The notes beneath the pieces were generated by a model. That model made no database searches and had not been told where the DNA came from. It saw only the letters and a list, made by a program, of their open reading frames with translations. From Pseudomonadota bacterium (lineage in GTDB: Bacteria > Pseudomonadota > Alphaproteobacteria > Rhodospirillales > Magnetospirillaceae): a DNA stretch of 24,578 bases. The position numbers and the translations under genes are program-made. Location: assembly GCA_023458315.1 (NCBI GenBank), contig JAEXAH010000150.1, positions 1 through 24,578 of the forward strand. The letters run 5' to 3'. Positions 7,623 to 14,700 of the stretch are shown here, piece after piece. Within the stretch, counting starts at the first letter, position 1; each line of letters begins with the position of its first letter.

Positions 7623-8464
7623 GCCCCATCCCCCTTGCGCATCAACCGCGCCAGACACAGCAGCAGCCCGCGGGCCGAAATGGGCTTTTCCATGAATTCG
7701 TCGGCCCCGGCGTTCAGCGCCACGTCACGATTGGCGACCCGTTCGTGCCCGGACAGCACCAGCACCGGCAACGCCGCCAGTTCCGGCCGCGCCCGCACCC
7801 AGGCCACCAGATCCAGGCCGCTTTCCCGCCCCACATGCCAGTCGGCGATCAGCACGTCCACCGCCTTGGCCGACAGGGCGGCCCGGGCGGTTTCCACCGC
7901 GCCGACCACGCGGATATCGCTGACGCCGACGCCTTCCAGGATGGTGCGCAAGACCAGACAGAAGTTCTGGTTGTCGTCCACCACCAGAACCCGCAGTCCC
8001 TTCCAGTCCAGGGTGGCCCCGGCGCCGCGCCCGGCCAGGGTGTCGGAATCCTCGGCCCGGAAGTCGTGGCCGACCACCCATGGACGGTAATCCATGTCGC
8101 TGGAGCAGATATGTTCGATCAGCCACTTGTTGAGGAAATCAAGAAAGCGTCTGGCCCGCACCGAATCCGGATCGGCCTCGTAGGCCGCCTTCAGCTCGGC
8201 CACCTGATCGGTCAGCCGCCGGTGCAGGGCGCGATGGGATTCCAGATTGGGATAGCGGCAGCTTTCCAGCACCCGCTCCTCGCGGGCGAAATGATGGGCG
8301 ACGTATTCCTCCAGCGCCCGCAGCACGCTGCCGACGGTGGCGTATTCTTCCTCGTCGCCGATGGAACGCTGAAGATCGTTGATGAGGCCGATCAGGGTCT
8401 TGTGGTCGGCGTCCAACACATGGACGCCGACCCCCATCATCTCGCTCCAGCCGATGGCCGCCAT
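7619..8464 (-). CDS. Bacteriohemerythrin-receiver domain fusion protein
   Basis: A 281-residue two-domain protein. Residues 1-130 are a bacteriohemerythrin that starts IGWSEMMGVGVHVLDADHKTL. All seven di-iron ligands can be placed: H21, H58, E62, H77, H81, H118 and D123, with the family spacing HxxxE, HxxxH, HxxxxD. Residues about 157-278 are a response-regulator receiver: acidic pair D163-D164, phospho-acceptor D208 in VLIADWH, S238 in VLVLSGHE and K260 in FMEKPI. There is no DNA-binding or enzymatic output domain. The ATG at 8464, 11 bases after the ilvD stop, is chosen because it lies just before the hemerythrin domain; the frame is open further upstream inside ilvD. Hemerythrin domains reversibly bind O2, so the likely role is O2-responsive signalling or O2 delivery. 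No partner kinase is nearby. Confidence 0.85.
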   Translation of the reverse strand: MAAIGWSEMMGVGVHVLDADHKTLIGLINDLQRSIGDEEEYATVGSVLRALEEYVAHHFAREERVLESCRYPNLESHRALHRRLTDQVAELKAAYEADPDSVRARRFLDFLNKWLIEHICSSDMDYRPWVVGHDFRAEDSDTLAGRGAGATLDWKGLRVLVVDDNQNFCLVLRTILEGVGVSDIRVVGAVETARAALSAKAVDVLIADWHVGRESGLDLVAWVRARPELAALPVLVLSGHERVANRDVALNAGADEFMEKPISARGLLLCLARLMRKGDGA

Positions 8465-8475
8465 ATGGGCGTCGC

Positions 8476-10326
8476 TCAGCGGTCCAGTTGCGACACGTCG
8501 CGCACGGCGCCGCGCGCGGCCGAGGTGGTCATGGCGGCATAGGCGCGCAGCGCCTGGCTGACCGGACGGTCGCGGTCCACCGGCTTCCACGCCTTGGCGC
8601 CCTTGGCCTCCATGGCGGCGCGGCGGGCGGCCAGCACCTCGTCGGAGACATCCACCTTGATGATGCGGTTGGGGATGTCGATGACGATGGTGTCGCCCTC
8701 CTCCACCAGACCGATGGCGCCGCCTTCGGCGGCTTCGGGGCTGGCGTGGCCGATGGACAGGCCCGAAGTGCCGCCCGAGAAGCGGCCGTCGGTGATCAGG
8801 GCGCATTGCTTGCCCAGGCCCATGCTTTTCAGATAGCTGGTCGGATACAGCATTTCCTGCATGCCGGGGCCGCCCTTGGGGCCTTCGTAGCGGACGATGA
8901 CCACGTCGCCTGCCTTGACCACGCCGCCCAGGATCTTGGCCACCGCCTCGTCCTGGCTTTCGCAGATCACCGCCGGACCGTTGAAGGTCAGGTTCGAGGC
9001 ATCGACGCCCGCCGTCTTCACGATGCAGCCGTCCAGCGCGATGTTGCCGAACAGCACCGCCAGACCGCCATCCTTGGAGAAGGCGGCGTCAACCGAGCGG
9101 ATGACGCCCTTGGCGCGGTCGGCATCCAGCGCATCCCAGCGCTTGGCCTGGCTGAACGCCTCGGTGGTGCGGACGCCGCCGGGGGCGGCCTTGTAGAAGG
9201 TGTGGACGGCCGAATCGTCGGTGCGGGTGATGTCCCATTTGTTCAGGGCGTCGGCCAGGGTCGGGGCATGGACGGTGGCGCAATCGGCGTTCAGCAGGCC
9301 GCCGCGCTCCAACTGGCCCAGGATGCCCATGATGCCGCCGGCGCGGTGCACGTCCTCGATATGCACGTCGGCGATGTTGGGCGCCACCTTGCACAGACAC
9401 GGCACGCGACGGCTGAGGCGGTCGATGTCACCCATGGTGAAATCGACGCCCGCTTCCTGGGCGGCGGCCAGCAGGTGCAGCACGGTGTTGGTGGAACCGC
9501 CCATGGCGATGTCCAGGGTCATGGCGTTCTCGAACGCCTTGAAGCTGGCGATGGAACGCGGCAACACCGATTCGTCGCCCTTTTCGTAATAACGGCGGGT
9601 GATCTCGACGATGCGGCGGCCGGCCTCCAGGAACAGTTCCTTGCGGTCGGCATGGGTGGCGACGATGGTGCCGTTGCCCGGCAGCGACAGGCCCAGCGCC
9701 TCGGTCAGACAGTTCATGGAATTGGCGGTGAACATGCCCGAGCACGAGCCGCAGGTCGGACAGGAATTGCGCTCGAATTCGGCGGCTTCCTCGTCGGACA
9801 CGTTCTTGTCGGCGCCCTTGATCATGGCGTCGATCAGGTCGACCGCGTGGGTTTCGCCCTTGTACGTGACCTTGCCCGCCTCCATGGGGCCGCCCGAGAC
9901 GAAGATGGTCGGGATGTTGAGGCGCAAGGACGCCATCAGCATGCCGGGGGAGATCTTGTCGCAATTGGAGATGCAGATCAGCGCGTCGGCGGTGTGGGCG
10001 TTGCACATGTACTCGACCGAATCGGCGATGATCTCGCGCGAGGGCAGCGAGTACAGCATGCCCGCATGGCCCATGGCGATGCCGTCGTCGATGGCGATGG
10101 TGTTGAATTCCTTGGCGACGCCGCCCGCCTTTTCGACCTCGCGCGCCACCATCTGGCCCAGATCCTTCAGGTGGACGTGGCCGGGCACGAATTGGGTGAA
10201 GGAATTGGCGATGGCGATGATCGGCTTGCCGAAATCCTCGTCCTTCATGCCCGTGGCGCGCCACAGACCGCGCGCGCCCGCCATGTTGCGGCCGTGGGTG
10301 GAGGTACGGGAACGGTATTCCGGCAT
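8476..10326 (-). CDS. ilvD: Dihydroxy-acid dehydratase
   Basis: A 616-residue enzyme of the IlvD/Edd family that dehydrates 2,3-dihydroxy-3-methyl-pentanoate and -butanoate in isoleucine and valine synthesis. The start PEYRSRTSTHGRNMAGARGLWRAT is the long E. coli-type N-terminus. Fe-S cluster cysteines are seen in ISNCDKISPGM and in CPTCGSCSGMFTANSMNCL. The C-terminal part has GPKGGPGMQEML and TDGRFSGGTSGLSIGHASPEA, which bind Mg2+ and substrate. These enzymes carry an O2-sensitive cluster, of interest because the next two genes downstream encode iron/O2-type proteins. Edd (phosphogluconate dehydratase) is less likely given length and motifs. It is the first gene of a three-gene minus-strand run, with a GAAGG Shine-Dalgarno. 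Confidence 0.96.
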   Translation of the reverse strand: MPEYRSRTSTHGRNMAGARGLWRATGMKDEDFGKPIIAIANSFTQFVPGHVHLKDLGQMVAREVEKAGGVAKEFNTIAIDDGIAMGHAGMLYSLPSREIIADSVEYMCNAHTADALICISNCDKISPGMLMASLRLNIPTIFVSGGPMEAGKVTYKGETHAVDLIDAMIKGADKNVSDEEAAEFERNSCPTCGSCSGMFTANSMNCLTEALGLSLPGNGTIVATHADRKELFLEAGRRIVEITRRYYEKGDESVLPRSIASFKAFENAMTLDIAMGGSTNTVLHLLAAAQEAGVDFTMGDIDRLSRRVPCLCKVAPNIADVHIEDVHRAGGIMGILGQLERGGLLNADCATVHAPTLADALNKWDITRTDDSAVHTFYKAAPGGVRTTEAFSQAKRWDALDADRAKGVIRSVDAAFSKDGGLAVLFGNIALDGCIVKTAGVDASNLTFNGPAVICESQDEAVAKILGGVVKAGDVVIVRYEGPKGGPGMQEMLYPTSYLKSMGLGKQCALITDGRFSGGTSGLSIGHASPEAAEGGAIGLVEEGDTIVIDIPNRIIKVDVSDEVLAARRAAMEAKGAKAWKPVDRDRPVSQALRAYAAMTTSAARGAVRDVSQLDR

Positions 10327-10443
10327 GACGGCAAGACCTTCATCTAAGGAAAACGGAAGATGGCGAAAATACGCCGCGCCGCCGCCACTGCCTAGTGGAA
10401 TCCGGCGCGGACCGGCTATTCCCCCACCCTTCGGAGGGGTTGT

Positions 10444-12444
10444 TTACTGCGCCACCGCCTCGACCGGCTGGCGGCGGGCGGCGCGCTTCAGTTCCTGTTC
10501 GAACGACACCCCCGACACCTTGTCCAGCTTGCGGCGATAGATCGAGACGCTTTCCATCACCCGCTGCACGTAATTGCGGGTTTCGGTGAACGGGATCATC
10601 TCGATCCAGTCGATGACGTCGACATTGGGGTCGCGCGGGTCGCCGTATTCCTTGATCCAGCGCCGCGCGCGGGACGGACCGGCGTTGTAGCCGACCAGGG
10701 TCAGGATGTACGAACCATCGAAATCGGACAGCAGATCGGACAGATAGGCGCGGCCCAGACGGACGTTGAAATCGGGATCGTCCAGCTTGGCGGCGTTGAA
10801 CTTGACCTTCAGCGACTTGGCCAGCTTCTCGGCGGTGGCGGGCATCAACTGCATCAGGCCGCGCGCCCCCACCGGCGATTGCGCGTCGGTGATGAAGCCG
10901 CTTTCCTGGCGGATCAGCGCCAGCACCAGGGCCTTTTCCGGACCTTCGTCGGCGGCGATGGGCGGCACCGGCCACCCGGCGCCCACCAGGAACACGCTGT
11001 CGCGGTCGGCGCGGCGGGCCACGGTGACGGCCAGATCGTCGCGGCCGCCCTCCAACGCCAGCTTGCCGACCAGGGCACGCTCGCCGGGGGTTTGGGCGGT
11101 ATCGTTGAGGCGGATGAAAAAGGCGCGCAGGTTTTCCGTCTCGCCCATGTCCAGCAGGATGCGGATGACGCGCACCAGTTCGCGGTTGTCGAAGCGCTTG
11201 ACGTCGTCGGCGGTGGGCTGGGGGTCGGCGGGCAGCGGCCAATGGTGGTCGTCCAGCCGCGACGCCGACAACTGGCCGTAATAGGCGGTCAGATAGCGGG
11301 CGCCCTGGGTGTACCAACTGCGCGCCACGCTGCCCTGGCCCAGCATCTCGGCGGCGCGGCCGCTCCAATAGGCGGCGCGCGACTTGCTGAGCGGCGTGCT
11401 GACCGCATCCCACATGCGCTGGAAATGGGCGGCGGCGGTTTCACGGTCGTCCAGGAAACGCAACGCCACCCAGCCCGCCATGAATTCGGCGTCGCCGTAC
11501 TGCGCCGCCCGGGCATCCAGGGCGTGGTCGGCGGCGACCTGATAGGCGCGCGACACCAGGCCCTTTTGCAGGGCGCGGCGAGCCAGGATGGCCCGTTCCT
11601 GCCACCACAATTCCGGCCGCACCTGATTGCGCGCCGGGTGGGACAGCAATTCGATGGCGTCCTCGTCCTGGTCCTTCTGGCGGCGCCAGCGCACCCGGTC
11701 GTAGATCAGGCCGGGATCGTCGCGCAATTCCTTGGGCACGGCGGCCAGCAGCGGCTCGGGGTTGCTCTTGCCGTCCTGAAGGGCCAGACGGGCCTGGGCC
11801 AAAGCGCGGTGCGCGGAATCCACCTTCAGCAGCATGCGGCCCGAGGGGCCGTCCTGCTTGTCCCACAGCAGGCGGTCCAGGCGGTTCCAGTGGTCCTCGG
11901 GGCTCAGATAATCGCTGAACAGGGTCAGGAACTGCCGTTCCTGCATGACGCCGAAGCCGCCCTCGACCCAGGTGGAGCGGATGACCCGCACCGCCTGATC
12001 CTGGCGCCCGGCGGCCAGCAGGGCGCGGGCATGGGCCATGCCGCCGTCCACCGTCACCGGCTCGTGATCCTTGAACCACGCCAGGATGCGGTCGTTGGGG
12101 GTGGCGGCGGTGATGGATTCCTCGGCGCGGCGCTGAAGCTGGCTCATCAGCGGCCAATCGGCCGAGCTTTCCATGAACGAGGTGATTTCCTCGAAACTGG
12201 CGCCCGAGCGTGGGCTGACATAAGTGTTCCAGCGCACCAGCTTGGCCAGCAGGCGGTTCTTCGACTGCATGGCCAGTTGCTCGGCCTCGCCATAGCGGTC
12301 ATGCCGCAAGGCGCCGAACACCTGCTGGTACAGCTTGTGTTCCGAGGCCGGAACCTGGGCGGTGGCGTCGGCGGCACAGCCGCCCAGCAGGGCGGCGGCG
12401 ACGAGCAGGACAGGCGCGAGAACCTTCAACGGAACCCCGATCAC
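10444..12444 (-). CDS. slt: Lipoprotein soluble-type lytic murein transglycosylase
   Basis: A 666-residue Slt70-like enzyme that cleaves peptidoglycan glycan strands with 1,6-anhydro formation in the periplasm. The first 23 residues form a lipoprotein signal peptide with lipobox LGGC (C23), so it is likely membrane-anchored. A long helical superhelix (about 30-480) precedes the C-terminal SLT domain. The domain shows the catalytic glutamate E514 in ALIRQESGF, then SPVGARGLMQLMPATA, YNAGPSRARRW and PFTETRNYVQRVMES. The listed start is GTG; a TTG five codons later, preceded by GGGG and giving a leader that starts KVLAPVLL, is an alternative. The gene diverges from dapA with 161 bases between starts, and about 120 bases separate its stop from ilvD. 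Confidence 0.92.
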   Translation of the reverse strand: MIGVPLKVLAPVLLVAAALLGGCAADATAQVPASEHKLYQQVFGALRHDRYGEAEQLAMQSKNRLLAKLVRWNTYVSPRSGASFEEITSFMESSADWPLMSQLQRRAEESITAATPNDRILAWFKDHEPVTVDGGMAHARALLAAGRQDQAVRVIRSTWVEGGFGVMQERQFLTLFSDYLSPEDHWNRLDRLLWDKQDGPSGRMLLKVDSAHRALAQARLALQDGKSNPEPLLAAVPKELRDDPGLIYDRVRWRRQKDQDEDAIELLSHPARNQVRPELWWQERAILARRALQKGLVSRAYQVAADHALDARAAQYGDAEFMAGWVALRFLDDRETAAAHFQRMWDAVSTPLSKSRAAYWSGRAAEMLGQGSVARSWYTQGARYLTAYYGQLSASRLDDHHWPLPADPQPTADDVKRFDNRELVRVIRILLDMGETENLRAFFIRLNDTAQTPGERALVGKLALEGGRDDLAVTVARRADRDSVFLVGAGWPVPPIAADEGPEKALVLALIRQESGFITDAQSPVGARGLMQLMPATAEKLAKSLKVKFNAAKLDDPDFNVRLGRAYLSDLLSDFDGSYILTLVGYNAGPSRARRWIKEYGDPRDPNVDVIDWIEMIPFTETRNYVQRVMESVSIYRRKLDKVSGVSFEQELKRAARRQPVEAVAQ

Positions 12445-12462
12445 AAAGCGAAAACCGGGGGC

Positions 12463-12492
12463 ATTCTAGGGAAGGCGGCGAAGCGGGCGCAA
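12463..12492 (-). promoter_or_regulatory. Candidate promoter for slt
   Basis: On the minus strand TTGCGC (12492-12487) precedes TAGAAT (12468-12463, 5 of 6 to consensus) with an 18-base spacer. The transcript would begin close to the slt start codon, leaving a very short leader, which agrees with the lack of a clear Shine-Dalgarno before the GTG. Confidence 0.35.
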
Positions 12493-12532
12493 GCAACACT
12501 GTCCATGTATGTCGTTTTCCCCTCCCCGCCCC

Positions 12533-12561
12533 TTGTCCGCGCCGGGACTTGGCGCTAATCT
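12533..12561 (+). promoter_or_regulatory. Candidate promoter for the dapA operon
   Basis: TTGTCC (12533-12538) and TAATCT (12556-12561) are exactly 17 bases apart, 44 bases before the dapA ATG. The spacer itself is an inverted repeat, GCGCC-N7-GGCGC (12539-12555). The same TAATCT -10-like hexamer recurs before the genes at 16085 and 21802. Confidence 0.4.
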
Positions 12562-12605
12562 CGCTGGCTTTCGCACGCTTCCTCCTTCTTTTTGGGAAAC
12601 CGGCC

Positions 12606-13478
12606 ATGTTCAAGGGATCGATCACCGCCCTCATCACCCCCTTCCGCGACGGAAGCGTGGACGAGAAGGCGTTCCAGGAATTCGTCGCCTGGCAGATCGC
12701 CGAGGGCACGCACGCCGTGGTCCCCTGCGGCACCACCGGCGAGTCCCCGACGCTGTCCCACGCGGAACACCACCGCGTGATCGAATTGTGCGTCGAGGTG
12801 GCCAAGGGCAAGGTGCCGGTCATCGCCGGAACCGGCTCGAACTCCACCGAGGAAGCCATCGAGCTGACCCGCCACGCCAAGCAGGCGGGCGCCGACGCCG
12901 CCCTGGTGGTCGCCCCCTATTACAACAAGCCGACCCAGGAAGGGTTGTTCCGCCATTACGAGGCCATCGTCAACGCGGTGGACCTGCCGGTGATCGTCTA
13001 CAACATCCCCGGCCGTTCGGTGGTCAACATCTCGGTCGAGACGTTCCAACGTCTCGCCAAGCTGCCCAACATCGTCGGCGTCAAGGACGCCACCGCCGAT
13101 CTGGCCCGCCCGCTGCAAATGCGTCTGGCGGTGGGCGAGGCGTTCTGCCAGTTGTCGGGCGAGGACGCCACCGCCACCGCCTTCCTGGCCCAAGGCGGCG
13201 TCGGCTGCATTTCCGTCACCTCGAACGTCGCGCCCGGGATGTGCGCCCAGATGCACGACGCGTGGGCCAAGGGCGACCTTGGCACCTGTTTCGCCCTGCG
13301 CGACAAGCTGATGGCCCTGCACGACGTCATGTTCATCGAAACCAATCCGGCCCCGGCCAAGTACGCCGCCAGCCTGATCGGCAAGTGCCTGCCCGACGTC
13401 CGCCTGCCGCTGGTCGGCCTGTCGGACGGCGCCAAGGCCAAGGTCGAGGCGGCCATGAAGGCCGTCGGCCTGATCTGA
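12606..13478 (+). CDS. dapA: 4-hydroxy-tetrahydrodipicolinate synthase
   Basis: A 290-residue class I aldolase-fold enzyme that condenses pyruvate with aspartate semialdehyde, the first committed step to lysine and diaminopimelate. Visible family features: GSITALITPF at the N-terminus, CGTTGESPTL (T43, T44), Y132 in VIVYNIPGR, and the Schiff-base lysine K160 in GVKDATADL. The start at 12606 is chosen over an upstream in-frame ATG because the protein then begins MFKGSITALITPF, as in the family. Its stop codon overlaps the smpB start by one base (TGATG), so the two are probably translationally coupled. Confidence 0.96.
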   Translation: MFKGSITALITPFRDGSVDEKAFQEFVAWQIAEGTHAVVPCGTTGESPTLSHAEHHRVIELCVEVAKGKVPVIAGTGSNSTEEAIELTRHAKQAGADAALVVAPYYNKPTQEGLFRHYEAIVNAVDLPVIVYNIPGRSVVNISVETFQRLAKLPNIVGVKDATADLARPLQMRLAVGEAFCQLSGEDATATAFLAQGGVGCISVTSNVAPGMCAQMHDAWAKGDLGTCFALRDKLMALHDVMFIETNPAPAKYAASLIGKCLPDVRLPLVGLSDGAKAKVEAAMKAVGLI

Positions 13479-13942
13479 TGTCCCTGCCCGAGCACATCGC
13501 CGCGCAGAACCGCAAGGCGCGGCACGAATACTCGATCACCGACACCGTCGAGGCCGGCATCATGCTGGTCGGCACCGAGGTCAAGGCGTTGCGCGCCGGC
13601 AAGGGCAACATCAACGAAGCCTATGCCGGGCCGTCGAGGGAGGGTGAAATCTTCCTCTACAACGCCTATATCCCGGAATACCAGTCCAGCATGCCCTTCC
13701 CGCACGAGACGCGGCGGCCGCGCAAGCTGCTGCTGCACCGGCGCGAGTTGCGCAAGCTGGCGGCGGCGGTGGCCAAGGAGGGTATGACCCTGGTGCCGCT
13801 GGACATTCACTTCACCCCGCGCGGCATCGCCAAGGTCACGCTGGGCATCGCCAAGGGCCGCAAGCACCACGACAAGCGCGAGGCGGTCAAGCAACGCGAC
13901 TGGGCGCGCGACAAGGCGCGCCTGATGCGGGAGAAGGGTTGA
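13478..13942 (+). CDS. smpB: SsrA (tmRNA)-binding protein
   Basis: A 154-residue SmpB that binds tmRNA and brings it to stalled ribosomes in trans-translation. Family blocks seen: NRKARHEYSITDTVEAGIMLVGTEVKALR, EGEIFLYNAYIPEY, RPRKLLLHRRELRKL, GMTLVPLDIHF, and the basic tail GKGRKHHDKRE-type stretch followed by DWARDKARLMREKG. The start ATG shares its A with the dapA stop codon. The last codons and stop lie in the 5' arm of a strong hairpin (13929-13955). The dapA-smpB pairing is common in alphaproteobacteria. The tmRNA gene itself is not in this window. Confidence 0.96.
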   Translation: MSLPEHIAAQNRKARHEYSITDTVEAGIMLVGTEVKALRAGKGNINEAYAGPSREGEIFLYNAYIPEYQSSMPFPHETRRPRKLLLHRRELRKLAAAVAKEGMTLVPLDIHFTPRGIAKVTLGIAKGRKHHDKREAVKQRDWARDKARLMREKG

Positions 13943-13972
13943 TTTCCCTTCTCCCCGCCACGGAGAGAAGGG
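13929..13972 (+). promoter_or_regulatory. Alternative hairpins at the smpB 3' end / next Shine-Dalgarno
   Basis: GGGAGAAGGG (13929-13938) pairs with CCCTTCTCCC (13946-13955), a perfect 10-bp stem that spans the smpB stop codon. The same 3' arm, CCCTTCTC (13946-13953), is also fully complementary to GAGAAGGG (13965-13972), the Shine-Dalgarno directly before the next ATG at 13973. Only one of the two helices can form at a time. No T-tract follows, so this is not a standard intrinsic terminator. Confidence 0.5.
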
Positions 13973-14647
13973 ATGGCCGAGAACGAGATAGCCGAGAGCG
14001 ATGGGCCCCTGATGGGGCGCATCCGCGAAAAGCTGGTGGAAACCAAGGAAAAATGGGCGCGCGACGGCCGCGCCCTGACCGGCAAAAGCGGCCAGGACCG
14101 CCTGCCGCCGGGCCAGCGCCTGACCACCGACTGGCCGGTGCTGGATCTGGGCATCACCCCAAACCTGACCACCGAAGACTGGTCGCTGAGCGTCGGCGGC
14201 GCCTGCGAGGCACCGCTGAAATGGTCATGGGCCGAGTTCATGGCCCAGCCGCAGGTGGAGCTGACCAGCGACATCCATTGCGTCACCACCTGGTCGCGCT
14301 ATGACAATACCTGGAAAGGCGTGTCGGCCCGCCATCTGCTGCAACAGGCGCGGCCGCGCGACAGCGCCGAATTCATCATGTTCCGCTCTTATGACGGCTA
14401 CACCACCAACGTGCCGCTGAAATATTTCGCCGACGACGACGTGCTTCTGGCCCATTCCTGGGAAGGCGCGCCGCTGACCCGCGACCATGGCGGGCCGGTG
14501 CGGGTGGTGATCCCCAAGCTGTATTTCTGGAAAAGCGCCAAATGGCTGCGCGCCATCACCTTCATGGACAAGGACAGCCCCGGCTATTGGGAAGTGCGCG
14601 GCTATCACGATCGCGGCGACCCGTGGACCGAGGAGCGCTATCGCTAA
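13973..14647 (+). CDS. Sulfite-oxidase-like molybdopterin-dependent oxidoreductase (cytoplasmic)
   Basis: A 224-residue protein of the sulfite oxidase / YedY molybdopterin-binding fold. The molybdenum-ligating cysteine is probably C103 in SDIHCVTTWSRYDNTWKGV, the region where sulfite oxidases and MsrP carry theirs. Other family features are the SLSVGGACEAPLKWSWAEF strand block, FRSYDGYTTNVPL, and HGGPVRVVIPKLYFWKSAKWL near the C-terminus. It has no Tat or Sec signal peptide; the N-terminus is charged, so it is predicted to be cytoplasmic, unlike MsrP. Substrate and electron partner are unknown. It sits between smpB (30 bases upstream) and pgpA, with a strong GGAGAGAAGGG Shine-Dalgarno adjoining the ATG. 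Confidence 0.85.
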   Translation: MAENEIAESDGPLMGRIREKLVETKEKWARDGRALTGKSGQDRLPPGQRLTTDWPVLDLGITPNLTTEDWSLSVGGACEAPLKWSWAEFMAQPQVELTSDIHCVTTWSRYDNTWKGVSARHLLQQARPRDSAEFIMFRSYDGYTTNVPLKYFADDDVLLAHSWEGAPLTRDHGGPVRVVIPKLYFWKSAKWLRAITFMDKDSPGYWEVRGYHDRGDPWTEERYR

Positions 14648-14653
14648 CACCCC

Positions 14654-14692
14654 AAGACGGTGGTAGGCTCCGGCCGTCTTTCCAACCGGAGC
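14654..14692 (+). promoter_or_regulatory. Candidate H-type RNA pseudoknot hiding the pgpA Shine-Dalgarno
   Basis: Stem 1 is AAGACGG (14654-14660) with CCGTCTT (14674-14680). Stem 2 is GCTCCGG (14667-14673) with CCGGAGC (14686-14692). Both are perfect 7-bp helices and they interleave as an H-type pseudoknot with loops of 6, 0 and 5 bases. Stem 2 may extend by a G-U and an A-U pair. The 3' strand of stem 2 contains the CGGAG Shine-Dalgarno of pgpA. It matches no riboswitch family I recognise. Confidence 0.5.
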
Positions 14693-14700
14693 TTTCCCCG

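Noticed and set aside
8465..8806. N-terminal extension of the hemerythrin-receiver protein into ilvD
   Set aside because: The extension is arginine/histidine/glycine-rich and antinormal in composition; the hemerythrin domain starts right at the ATG at 8464.
10360..10443. Possible terminator after slt (small CCCT/AGGG, CCGG/CCGG and CCACT/AGTGG stems)
   Set aside because: The stems are 4-5 bp, partly mismatched, and no T-tract follows on the minus strand.
12509..13478. Upstream in-frame extension of smpB through dapA
   Set aside because: The frame happens to stay open across dapA, but SmpB homology begins at the ATG overlapping the dapA stop; the extension is arginine/proline-rich shadow sequence.
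14654..14692. A preQ1-I riboswitch
   Set aside because: The pseudoknot topology is similar, but loop and stem sequences do not match the preQ1-I consensus as I know it, and pgpA is not a queuosine gene.
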